In this document: piece by piece, positions 53,881-63,796 of the stretch
Position numbering within the stretch: position 1 is the stretch's first letter
Layout of the letters: every line of letters starts with the position of its first letter
Assembly (NCBI GenBank): GCA_025345505.1
Contig: JANVCC010000073.1
Span: 7,802,950-7,866,949, forward strand
Length of the DNA stretch: 64,000 nucleotides
Source: Todiramphus chloris collaris
Taxonomy: Eukaryota > Chordata > Aves > Coraciiformes > Alcedinidae
Direction: 5' to 3'
Translations under genes and position numbers: made by a program
Notes under the pieces: model-generated
Database searches by the model: none
What the model saw: only the letters and a program-made list of their open reading frames with translations
Told to the model about the DNA's origin: nothing

Positions 53881-55310
53881 CTCCACTATAAATGGAGTAA
53901 AAAACCAAGCTCCTGAACAGCACTAGAGCCAATCTATTTGTTGTAACCTGTGCCATACATAAGGAGTATTGAAGAGATTCTCCAAAATCTGCTGAGCCCA
54001 CATGCGTGTTTACTAGATCTTGTATTGTGGAGTAGTTCTTTATTAAAGGGTAGTATTTGTTCTACAACATATGGCTCTGGAGAAATATGCCAACAGACAA
54101 ACTAAATTTATATTTCAAGTGCTATGAGAACATTCTCCAGTGTGCTGGCAGCAACTTGACAATGGGATTCTGAACTTAAAAAGTTACCATTTCAGAAGCA
54201 AAATGTAAAACCTGATTTACATTAGTGTGACATGGTATACATGCTTGTGCACACCTCAGAACAGGGTGGAGACAGGAGGAATGAGACCTGGGACCACATT
54301 CTTCAAGCCACTGGGCATGGATAACCAATTTTTGTCTCATTTATGAATAATTTTTACCACAGAAATGTAGCACCAAAACCATTCCAAGCCCTACAGTAAG
54401 CAAAACACTTCCGAAAAATGCTCAACTAATACAACAAACTGGAAAAGTCAAATTAACAGAATGACCTCAAGTACAACAGGTCAACAACAATCATCGGCAT
54501 TAGGAAAAGTTCTGTGCATTGCTGGAATCTTAGGAAGAATGTTTTATCTGCAGACTAAAAAGCTTGCTAACAGAAGCACAACAGTAAAATGAAATTCAGG
54601 TTATTCTACAAGACAAAAATTACACCATGGTTTGACCACAGAAAGTTTCTATACACAACCAAGGAAAAAAGAAAACAATCAATGTATTATCATTTCACAG
54701 TGCACAAGTTAATATTTATGAAGAGAAGCAAATTTTCCATGTAGCCATCTGCAACTGTGGGCCTTTATGAAGCAGAACACAAGAGTTTTCATGGGGGGGG
54801 AGTGAGTGAGCAGCTACATGGGGCTTAGTTGCTGACTGGATTAAACCACAACACCCATAAATCAGGAAACTATCCACAGCAAAGTGAAATTCCATCTTTT
54901 CCACTGTAGTTGGATAGTAACAGCTTTTTTAACTAGCAATTTAACTACTTGAAAATATAACGCTTGCTTCACGCCAATATTATTTTCAGAGCAAGCCAGT
55001 AAAATAGTAGGAATGGCAAAAATAGCTACAGGATATTTATATATACTTTTTTTTCAAAAATATGTAATTCTAATTCCAGGTGAAGACCCCCTTAGCTTGA
55101 CCCAGTAGAGGCTGGCTAAAGACAAACTTCCATCAGCATTACAGAAAACACCAGTACATACTCCAGATGAGCCCAAGTCTTATTCTAACTCGAGTAGAGG
55201 CACCAGCCTCATCTTTGCACGTGGGTATTGCATGCTTTGAAGAATGCTTTTCCTTCAGCTCACAAATCTGATTTACAGTCTGTAGGCATCAGATGACGGA
55301 GATCTTCGGT
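53881..55310 (-). other. VMA21: Probable VMA21 3' UTR
   Basis: AT-rich DNA with no coding signal between the VMA21 stop codon and the first convincing polyadenylation signal to its left. The extent is inferred. Mammalian VMA21 transcripts have long 3' UTRs, so a longer form reaching toward the LTR near 53260 is possible. Confidence 0.5.
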
Positions 55311-55453
55311 CTAGTCCTGTTTGCCTTCCCGCCACTGTCGAGAACCCTCATTCCACGCTACGTATACAAAGAGAGCAAGTACCACATGAACAGTAACTAC
55401 AGCAACTATGGCTGCATAGAAATAGCTGTCTCTGTCGGACATTCCTAAGGTAC
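55311..55453 (-). CDS. VMA21: VMA21 coding exon 3 (second membrane segment and stop)
   Basis: The acceptor is TTTATTTTCTCAG before 55453. It encodes residues 56-102, beginning with TLGMSDRDSYFY, then the second helix, then NEGSRQWREGKQD and TAG. This is the most conserved part of the family. Intron 2 (55454-56968) is about 1.5 kb and holds no other recognisable feature. Confidence 0.97.
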
Positions 55454-58400
55454 CTGAGAAAATAAAGAAAGTAAAGAGTATTAGTTATCAGGAACACTGA
55501 AATGACAAATCACGATTCTTACTTAAGAACAAATTTACATTTATCCCTGTACCAAAAGACTGAGCTCAGGAAGGTTCATAGGGGAGAATTCACCCTGGTA
55601 ATTAAAGACTTGAAACTATTTCTGGAATAAAGCAACGCTGAAATTTTCAATGTTTAAGATAAAATACTCTGGTTTTGAAGCCAACAGCTTCAAGTTCTGC
55701 AACATTCACTTTTTCTGTTACTATCTCCCAGAATCAACTAAACTTCAACAACCTTTTTTCCACAAGTGTAACTCTACTCTCTTTGTGGAGCAGGAGGGGG
55801 GAATAATAACAATTTATTTGCTACTTTAACAGGATAAAATGGTAGAACAATAATTAAATTTAGAGGACTTCTACCTTCTGCATTTAGACCGTAAAATAAT
55901 TCATTACCAGTTAAGCTACACGATTGTGCCTCGCATGAAATAAGCCTTCATGTATCAAAAGACCATGTACCAAAACATCATTTCTCTTCATTCATTTAAA
56001 AAACAAAACTACCACCAAATCCAGAAGAACAATAAACCACGTATCACACTGTGCCAAAAACATCACCCTCCAAACACAACTCCCATGCTAACAGTGCTGA
56101 CAGATCTTGCCATTAACTGACACAGTGAAGTTAAGGCTCAGTTTACTACATCCCAGGTATAAAAATAAAACCAAACATGTTAAAAAGGATCCTGAAATCT
56201 ACTTATCAAGCTTTCAGCTTCAGCCTTCAGAACTACACACAGCAGTTCACACCAAAGGAGAATCAACTTGGAAGAACTCAGTTACATATTCACAAACTGC
56301 TCTTAAGAGCAGCTGCATTCTCCCTCCCTCCTCCCCACCCCACTTTTCAGGAAGGTATTTTTCTCCTGCAGCATTAGGAAGTTATTAAAGCCTTGCAGAA
56401 TTGAGGCTAGAATGTGGCTGATTTTTAGCAGTTTGACAGAGCTGCTCCAAAAAGCTAAAAATCACCCTTTTTGTTTGTTTGCTTTAAATTAAAAGAAAGC
56501 TCTACAAGAAATCACATTCAATAGCTGAAACTGGGTATATGACTTAACTGGTTTACATTTTCAAATGTAGGTATGTTTTAAGAAGCAAAAAATAAACTCA
56601 GTAAAGAACATTATTGTCTTGACTACCTCATTAGTTTGCAACACCTGCAGGAAACCTGTCCCTGCTGATTCTGACAGAAGCCTGCTGCAGGGTGCTGTTA
56701 AGATACCCTTTAGATGAGGGGAATGATGCACTGTATAAACCACCGTATAACAAACAGCAAATATCAGATAGCAGAACACAATGCAGGGAAGGATGCATTG
56801 ACCATTTATATAATTTTCTCTTCTAATTAGCCATTACAAAATCTTTAGTCTGCATAAGGAAAGAAATATTCAAACCGGGAAGGAGAATAAAGATGCTATT
56901 AGAGAATTGTGCTTTTCCTCCTTTTTTTTTTTTGCAATAGTAATGCTAATTGGCAGAAACAGAATTACCTTCAAATACATAAGCCTTTGATGAAAAATAT
57001 AGCCCAACAGGTAATGTAATCATTAGAGCTGTGAAGAATAGAAGCGTTCTTAAAGTTGATGTTAATGAACCCTCATTTCTGAAATAAATAAGAAAAGTTA
57101 CACACACAAGAAAGTCACAATATATATGCCTGAAACAGGACAAAAACTCGTCCCACACAGAAGCTAATTACTTTTCAAGAACCAAGTATGTGTATCATTT
57201 GGAAACAATAAAGACCTGAAGTATGCATTTGTTGGCTGCAATAGGAAAAAAAAAAAATTGCAGTATTCAAAATGATGAAATGATTCTGCCAATCAAAGAT
57301 TAAAGACAGTCTTTAGATTTCTCCCTGTTACTGCTTTGCAAGCATTAATAACACAGCAGGGGTTACATTAATACGTTTATCAGTGTATTATTACATAATT
57401 ATTAAATACATAATATTAGATGCACATGCACTTATCATATGACAGTATTCTGCATTACAGCTTGCCTAGTTCCCCATTTTTATTTTTAGGTTTTCAAAAA
57501 GCCCTACAAGCCTAGGAAAATGACAAATCCTACAGAAAGGAAGTACAAAGAAATTACTTCAACGGCTTACTACTGAAGTTCCTTTTTATTAGCTATTGTT
57601 CCTCTATCTAAAATAATCTCTCAGTTTTCCACTGAGAAACTAGGAGTAACCATAGCAATGATCAGAACTCAAAACCAATATGCCAAAACATTAGTAATTT
57701 TTTTTTTCCCCTTCACAGACCTAAACCTAGACAACCTTGAGCAAGAGAATCACAATGAAGGATTATGTGCTTGGTAAGGTCTCCCTGAACTTTATCTGCT
57801 AGAATAGGTTTTGTATCTGCAAAACACCATGTACAGCTTCTTTTTGTGTGTGCTTTCACCAGGTTTCATCCACTCTGCTTGGCTGACTACATTTTTTTAT
57901 GCTGAAGTAAACACATAAGCCAAGCAATACCCTTCTGACTTTCAAAGACTACCAGGTTCAATGTCACATGTCCTTAAGACTTTGAAGCACAAACACGCAT
58001 AAAAAAACAAGTCAGAAATACATAATTCTTAAACCTCCACAGCAATTTTTCTATAAGTAGCTTCAAAAAGTTTTATCAAGACATCACTGTGATGTAGTAT
58101 ACGGCTTGAAATCACATTTTATCCTTGTCATTTCTTCGGAAAAAAAAAAAGAAAGTGGAATTAGGAAAAATAAATAATATCCTCTGACAGTCATCAAAAG
58201 AGTGGTGTGCAGCCACACAGAGCTTATACATTGAAACAAAGAGCACTTTTTGCTGATCGTGCATTGACATACATTTAGGTAGCATACTCAATTAAAAAAA
58301 AAAAAAAAAAAAGGATATTCGGAATCTTTTTCTTTACTAGAGTTTGTCTCAACGTCTGTCAGGGTGGAAAGCATGACCCCATCCAGACTTTCCCTATGGA

Positions 58401-58977
58401 AATTTAGCAGCTACCCACAGAAGAGTAAGCTGACCCAAGGTAGTAACTCCACTGTTGAGACTTTTCTTACACTGACGCGCTTTCCTCACTCCTCTACGCA
58501 GCAAAACCAAATATTCGTGTACAGCCTCAGCCCTAACACAGAGCCTTTAACCGCAAACCAGCCTCCGCGCTCAGGTTCCAGGGGTGCCCGCGGTTACACA
58601 GCACGGCCAAGCCAAACCTGGGGCCTCCACCACCCCCTCGGGCTCCGCCTGGTCCGAGCTGCCGGTCCCCCCGTCTCGCCAGCGGCGCAGGACGGACAGA
58701 CGCTCTTCCCTGGGCACCCCCGGGGCTGCACCTCCCCCCCGGGCTGGCGGTACCGGTACGAGAGCGCTGCTCGCCCACCGCGGCCTAGCGGACAGCGCTG
58801 CCCGCGGCCAGTGTGGCCCGGCGCCAGGCCCTGCCGCTTCTGGGGGGTGTGGCGGGGTGTGTGCGTCCGCCCGTCCCTCCTACCCACCCGTGGTCCGGCA
58901 ATTCCCCTCCCCGGGACTTACTGCCTGAAGTCGGATACGGGGAGCGCGCCCAGCGCCGCCGGCTCGTACCGTTCCAT
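55311..58977 (-). CDS. VMA21: VMA21, V-ATPase V0 assembly chaperone (three coding exons)
   Basis: Seen: joining 58977-58922, 57078-56969 and 55453-55311 on the minus strand gives a 102-residue protein ending in TAG at 55313-55311. Each intron starts GT and ends AG. Predicted membrane segments lie at about residues 30-49 (TLLFFTALMITLPVGLYFSS) and 67-89, with a short polar loop between and a tail ending WREGKQD. Known of the family: VMA21 is an ER-resident protein that binds the proteolipid ring and helps assemble the V0 sector of the vacuolar proton pump before export to the Golgi; loss of function in humans gives X-linked myopathy with excessive autophagy. The human protein has 101 residues, so this one is complete with one extra codon at the exon 1/2 junction. 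The yeast protein ends in a dilysine ER-retrieval signal; here the corresponding end is GKQD. The start codon has a strong Kozak context (GCGGCCATGG). No damage is visible. Confidence 0.97.
56969..57078 (-). CDS. VMA21: VMA21 coding exon 2 (first membrane segment)
   Basis: A 110-base exon. The acceptor is a pyrimidine-rich stretch ending TTTCAG before 57078; the donor is GAAG|GTAATT at 56968. It encodes residues 19-56, from NEGSLTSTLR through the first membrane helix to KAYVFEG. Codons 19 and 56 are split by the flanking introns. Intron 1 (57079-58921) is about 1.84 kb and shows only A/T runs and no other coding signal. Confidence 0.96.
58291..58312 (+). repeat. Poly-A run in VMA21 intron 1
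   Basis: About 20 A in a row just left of the CpG island; a second, shorter A run is at 58139-58150. On the gene strand these are T runs. Confidence 0.9.
58922..58977 (-). CDS. VMA21: VMA21 coding exon 1
   Basis: Encodes MERYEPAALGALPVSDFR plus the first two bases of codon 19. The following intron begins GTAAGT (58921-58916), a perfect donor. The reading frame stays open upstream to about 59451, but the family starts at this MER and its Kozak context is strong, so the upstream extension is read as 5' UTR. Confidence 0.95.
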
Positions 58978-59044
58978 GGCCGCCCTGCGCTGCCCGAGCT
59001 TCTCAGCCGCCGGAAGCCCGGCGGACGGGCGCGCGCATGCGCGC

Positions 59045-59070
59045 GGGGGGGGGGGGGGGGGGGGGGGGGG
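59045..59070 (+). repeat. Uninterrupted run of 26 G
   Basis: A pure G homopolymer about 70 bases upstream of the VMA21 start codon; on the gene's sense strand it is poly-C. It is preceded by alternating GCGCGC. It may fall in the 5' UTR or core promoter. Runs of this length often vary in size and are error-prone in sequencing, so its true length is uncertain. Confidence 0.95.
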
Positions 59071-59130
59071 CGGGCAGCGCCGCGCTCCGCCTTCTCCACG
59101 GCGATCGCGAGGCTGCGGGGGCTGAGCGGC

Positions 59131-59155
59131 GGGAGGGGAGGGGAGGGGAGGGGAG
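59131..59155 (+). repeat. (GGGGA)n pentanucleotide tract
   Basis: Roughly five units of GGGGA follow the G run by 60 bases. Four or more G-runs in close spacing match the consensus for a G-quadruplex on the plus strand, which is the VMA21 template strand. Confidence 0.9.
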
Positions 59156-59184
59156 CGGAGCCCAGCCAGCGGTTGGTGCTGGGA

Positions 59185-59215
59185 GTGCCCGTTGTGCCCG
59201 TTGTGCCCGTTGTGC
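59185..59215 (+). repeat. 9-bp tandem repeat, cccgttgtg x3
   Basis: Three perfect copies of a 9-base unit lie in the distal part of the CpG island. They produce an in-frame VPV-like repeat in a chance plus-strand frame, which I do not regard as coding. Confidence 0.9.
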
Positions 59216-60249
59216 TTGGGTGGCGTTGGAAAACTACCCCGCGCGGGTTGGGAGCAGTCAGCGCCGCCTGTGCCGCTCAGGGGCGCTCTCCCTGAGGCGG
59301 TGGAGGGCGGGAGCTCTGCCGCTCGAGCGGACTGCGGGAAGGTCGAGGCGTTCCAGCAAGCGGCAGTGCTCTCGGAGCCAGGAAATAAACACATGTTATG
59401 GAGTCGTTTTGATGAGCTCGCCAGCCCGAAACACTGAAAATGAAGAAACACCGGCTCGGCAGAAAGGCCGTGTGTGCACGCGTGCTCCAGGCAGAACTGG
59501 TCTTTGTCCTGGCTGCCTGGCGTTTAGATGGCCAAAATCAGGAAGAATCCCCCTCCCCTGAGCCTAGCTGTCAGCTCCTCTAGCCTGGGGGCCCACAGAC
59601 CAGCCCAGGAGATTCTGTTCAAGCGTGGTGTTGCTTGAAAATAATCATTTCTAATGCCAATTTCTGCTGCTGGTACTTAAGCAGGACTTCTGCAGGCGGC
59701 AGCATGCAGATCCCTTTCCCCAGGGAACTGGCTGATGGACAACGACTGGGTTCACCTCCAGGTCAAAACAACTGCTCCACTGACTGGAATATGGTGTGGG
59801 GAAGGATGTGAAATGGTTTCACGCGGCCAAGCATTTTTGGCTGGTGGAAAGACGTAAGGGAAACACAGAAATGTCATCACCAGGATTGGCAGCTCCCACA
59901 AGAAGCATTTCTTCGGGTTGCAGCTGTATTATTACTGCGTGTAGGAAACTGCAAGGTTCTCTGTATTGTCCTGTTAGGAGGGAGGTTTTTTCTCTTAGGG
60001 GTTTCCAGCTCTTATGTCAGTAAAGTTAATCAAAATTCCTTCACCAGACAAAGATGAAATTTCTGATCAAGATCTGAGAGAAATGGTCCCCAACATAACA
60101 GGTTCTGCGAATCAGAGACCAAGCACTTGGGCAGACTTCACTCTCCTGTAGCCTGGCTGAGTACTAAGCATTTCCAAGGTGATCCTGTGTATAAGCTGTT
60201 AACTCATGTTCCTGTGGAAGCTGCCCTACTTAAATACTCCCCAAGAGAT

Positions 60250-60304
60250 GGACTTGAACCCATCTTTTCAACAGAAGACCAAAGTCTTAACAATCTCTGT
60301 GCTA
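60250..60304 (-). other. Degenerate tRNA-like unit (pseudo-tRNA or SINE head)
   Basis: On the minus strand TAGCACAGAG (60304-60295) fits an RNA polymerase III A box and GGTTCAAGTCC (60260-60250) is a perfect B box. The distance from the first base of one to the first of the other is 44 bases, the spacing from tRNA position 8 to 52. A 7-base loop CTTCTGT or TCTTCTG sits where the anticodon would be. The acceptor stem does not pair and the D stem is weak, so it is not a working tRNA. A tRNA-derived SINE head or old tRNA pseudogene fits; it resembles a tRNA-Arg(UCU) in the anticodon arm. Confidence 0.4.
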
Positions 60305-61228
60305 TGCAATCAGACTCATTTGCAGGGGAATTAACTGTACTCAATGAGAAGCTATAGTAGGAACGCAGAGCATTGCAAGCTTCCAAGCAATAGCTCTGAA
60401 CACCATTTAATTGAACACTGCCATTTAATTGAGTCTCATATATGACAGCAACAACATAGATGCGCTTTTTATGGTGAAACCATGTTGCTGTTTTATCACT
60501 CAGACATGCCAGATCTTAATTGTGTGAGTCACTAACTCCACACATGACTCTTTTCTCATGTTCTCCTGCTGCGTGTGGACATCCAGCACTCTTGCAGCCC
60601 AGCTCTGTGGCCTCTGCCCTGCTCCTTGTTGCAGTGCCATGTGGCACATGACAGGGCATGGTGGCCTCTTCTTTCCCTCGTGGGCCAGCATGGCATCCAG
60701 CTACCAATGCCCCTGCAGGAGAAGAAATATAAGAGAGTTGTTTTATTTGCAATCAATAAGATCAGTAAATAAGCACTTTGTTCTTGGTAATTCCTGCTGT
60801 GAGTTATCTCTCAGAGCTTATTCAGAATTTCCCTTGTCTGGGCTATAGGACACTGTACTGCACCAGCAGCTACTATGTGTAAACGTGGGAGGGGAGGAGA
60901 TACAATGTGTGCAACACTGACTTTCACCCCTCTGATTGTAAGTAGTGAGTCCTTTTATTATGTTTTCTCCAGTATACGTGAGAAAGAAGGTGAATTTTGT
61001 TAGAAGCTCCTTTTTTTTTTTTTTTCCCAGCAATGAACATAGCTCAGCTGGCAGCTCCCTGCTGTTTGTTAGGATGCAGCACAGTTCAGACTGTTCAGTG
61101 CTTATGGAGAAAGGTCTGGCTCTCATGGCTCATGGTCACACTTGCACTATAAACAAGCCAATTTTATGCTCTTTTTGAAACAGGATAGCCCTCCTCTCAT
61201 CTGATTCCACTGCTGCCTGAGCCAGCAA

Positions 61229-61270
61229 GAGAGACAGTTTTAGGTGCAGAGAGACAGTTTTAGGTGCAGA
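61229..61270. repeat. 20-bp perfect tandem duplication
   Basis: gagacagttttaggtgcaga occurs at 61231-61250 and again at 61251-61270, preceded by a shared GA. A recent local duplication. Confidence 0.95.
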
Positions 61271-63244
61271 AGGGTGCTGGTGTGGACCAGATGGTGCCTC
61301 GTAGCCTGTACCCCATTGGATGGGGATGGATGGAAGGAGAGTCTAACATGAGTTTAAAACTTCAAACTAGTTCTTAAAAAACATCTAATTAGCTACAGCT
61401 AGACACTCGCAAAATCCAGCCCAAATTTGTGAGCAGGTTTTGTTTAGTTATGGGTTACTCAGTGAACATAAATAATCTGGCAAAAAATCAGTCATAGTTA
61501 AGATATAAATCAGATGACTGAAAAATGTGAACGTAGGTGCGGTGAATATTTAATCACTAGCTACATGATGTTCTTTCCACCTCTGGTTTGACTTTCCTGT
61601 TTGCTTCCTCAGTAGGAAAAACAATGACATAAGACAGTTTAATAACAAAACAAGGAAACATAAAAGTGGAATAAGTCTCATATCATATAAACTTGCCATA
61701 AAGATGCTTATCAATCATTTGAAAGCAGTAAATCACTCAAGTCTTAACAGCCCAAGTCATTAATTTTTAATATAAAATTACTTCATATCTCATCACACTG
61801 ATGCTTTCATCTACTGGACTAACAACAATTTACTGAATTAATTCCTACATGTGTAACTGTTTTTCTTACTGGAGCACATAAGGGAATTACAAAAATTTTG
61901 CAACTGTGAGAATAAAAAAGCCTTTTTTCATTTGCATTTTTGTGTCAGTTGTTTTAAAAGATCGGGAGCGTATGAAGTCTTGTCTGTTTGCTTCAGGTTT
62001 TATATGTCCACTATTCTGGAATTTCAGGATGCCCACAGACCTGTTTTATCTTCTGGATTATAAAGCAAATATAAAATTTGTCCTTAGCAGAAATGGTGCT
62101 GCAAGCACAAGAAGCTGCCAATTTATCTGAGACCAAAAATCTGTTATTCTAAGATATTGTCCTCAACAACAGTTACAAAGGGATGCTTGAAGAATATAGA
62201 AAATAAATCCTGTGGTCCCTGTGAACTGCCTTGCAGCCTGCTCGTAAGAGATTAAAAGCAACATGACAACACAGCTTGCTGCGTACCTGCTGAACTTGGT
62301 TCATTTGGGCTCCTTTGCCGTGGGGAGCCCATTTTGAAATTCAGGCTGAGAACAGAGCCTGCATGGACCCGGTGCTCTGCCCCAGCTTCTCTGGGGGTCT
62401 GCATCTCAGCAAGGGTGCAGAGCAGCTGGGAGGGTGCCTGCTGGAGCAATACCATCTAGTGGCAGACGGACAAAAAGAATCCCCCCAGCATGTGTGGAGA
62501 TGGAAAGGTGAAAACTGAACAGATAATATTTAAAAACAAAACCACCTGCTTGTAAACTTTTTTTTTCAAGGTTTGTTTCCATGGTAATGTATCAAAAAGG
62601 AAGGTATAAAACACATGATCAGAAAAGGAGCTGGAGTGGAGAAGTGGCCACGGTTACTGGGGCCAGTAATGGTCTCAGGTTACAAGGCCTGATCTTGCAG
62701 AAGTGCCAAGTGACCCTGATGGTCTTGGCTTTGGAAATGAGATTTCCTAGCAACAAGCAAGCAGTGAGTGCTGTGCAGCATCAGCTTTGAAGCTGTTAAT
62801 CACTTGCTCAGAATTAGTAAATGTTTTTACGTGGTTATTGCTTAGTCCCAGAGGAGAGAGAGTAGAGGAAAGAGCAGCTATGAGACAGGGCTTTGCTGTG
62901 GTTGGGGAGAGGATGTGTAACGCTTGCAACTGGGATTGCAGTGTGGAGGGACAATTACTATGTCAGAGAGCTGGCATTTGCAGGGAGTGATAATGCCTTT
63001 TATTACATCATCTGATAAAGCTTGAGCAAACAAAGACAATTCTAGGGGCTGTCTTTATTTTACTGAATAAAAAGGACTCCACTGCTAGAACACTGGCCAT
63101 TTTTCCAGTGATATCAGTTGATCTACTTAAAAATCTTACAAACCCTTCCTCTGTCAGTTTCTTGATGGTCTTGGCTCCAGCAATACTACCAATAGTTTCT
63201 ATGTATCAGTTTTATGGACCTCTACATCCCAGAAAGAAAAAGAC

Positions 63245-63365
63245 CCAGGCAGCGAGGCAGTGGGTCCGGCTCCGGCACTGACTGGCTTCATGGCGGTGAA
63301 ACGGGAAGCAGTGAGGCAGCTATGGCGTTAACGGCAAAGCAGCGCGTGCGTGGGGGCTGCGCAAG
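63245..63365. other. Small isolated CpG cluster
   Basis: Eleven CpG in about 110 bases, in an AT-rich, CpG-poor neighbourhood and just left of an (AAAG)n tract and the terminal CR1. On the minus strand an ATG at 63291-63289 has a good context (CACCGCCATGA) and opens a frame of about 30 codons beginning MKPVSAGAGPTASLPGSFSF. On the plus strand a frame from 63290 stops after 13 codons. It could be a promoter remnant, the 5' end of a retrocopy, or part of an ERV. I cannot decide. Confidence 0.3.
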
Positions 63366-63388
63366 CAAACAAATAGAATCATAAGATC

Positions 63389-63407
63389 AAAAGAAAGAAA
63401 GAAAGAA
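63389..63407 (+). repeat. (AAAG)n microsatellite
   Basis: About four AAAG units next to 'atagaatcataagat', which resembles a worn CR1 tail. Confidence 0.85.
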
Positions 63408-63489
63408 CCTTAAAATAAAACAAAACACACAAACTACTAACCGACACCTACAATAAATCAGTACTATAGTCCTAGACTAATGGTTTCCA

Positions 63490-63796
63490 TGCAGCAAATG
63501 ACGGCTGTGCTGCCATCCAGCATGACCTTGACAGGCTGGAGAGCTGGGCAAGGAGAAATTCAATGCAATTTAACAAGAGCAAGTGTAAAGTGCTGCAACT
63601 GGGGAAGAACAACCCCATGGATCAGAATAGGCTGGGGGCTGATCTGTTGGAAAGCAGCTCTGGGGAAAAAGACCTAGGGGTCCTGGTGGACAAGAGGATG
63701 ACCATGAGCCAACAATGTGCGCTTCCCACCAAGAAGGCCAATGGCATCCTGGGATGCACTAAGAAGAGCGTAGACAACAGGTCTAGAGAGGAACAG
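63490..63796 (+). mobile_element. CR1 LINE fragment, reverse-transcriptase region
   Basis: The translation contains LERLESWARRN-like sequence followed by FNKSKCKVLQLGKNNPM, LGADLLESSSGEKDLGVLVD and KKANGILGC, which are the middle to C-terminal part of CR1 reverse transcriptase. It overlaps the protein position at which the copy at 46818 begins. The frame is open from 63563. Similarity to CR1 stops abruptly at about 63796, just after the 'gtctagagagg' site, where ERV-like sequence begins. The left edge is approximate. Confidence 0.9.

Larger units (their letters stand above)
58440..59340. promoter_or_regulatory. CpG-island promoter of VMA21
   Basis: Base composition changes sharply from AT-rich to GC-rich near 58440, with frequent CpG up to about 59340. 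Coding exon 1 of VMA21 lies inside. This is the usual promoter type for a housekeeping gene transcribed on the minus strand. No clear TATA box was found, so the transcription start cannot be placed from the sequence. The plus-strand open frames through the island are composition artefacts. Confidence 0.85.
59341..63244. other. DNA upstream of VMA21
   Basis: No coding gene. It contains the tRNA-like unit at 60.3 kb, a T run at 61009-61025 and the 20-bp duplication. A divergent transcript from the CpG island could run through here, but no exon structure is visible. Confidence 0.55.

Noticed and set aside
58364..59125. 253-codon plus-strand frame through the CpG island
   Set aside because: Its length comes from the high GC content and the G run. 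It lies antisense to VMA21 exon 1 and matches no protein family.
58918..59451. 177-codon minus-strand frame extending VMA21 upstream
   Set aside because: The upstream part is encoded by the G/C tracts and 9-bp repeat. The VMA21 family begins at the MER methionine, which has a strong Kozak context.
60250..60304. Functional tRNA gene or mitochondrial insertion
   Set aside because: The acceptor stem does not pair, and the flanks do not match neighbouring mitochondrial genes as far as I can recall. It is kept only as a tRNA-like relic.
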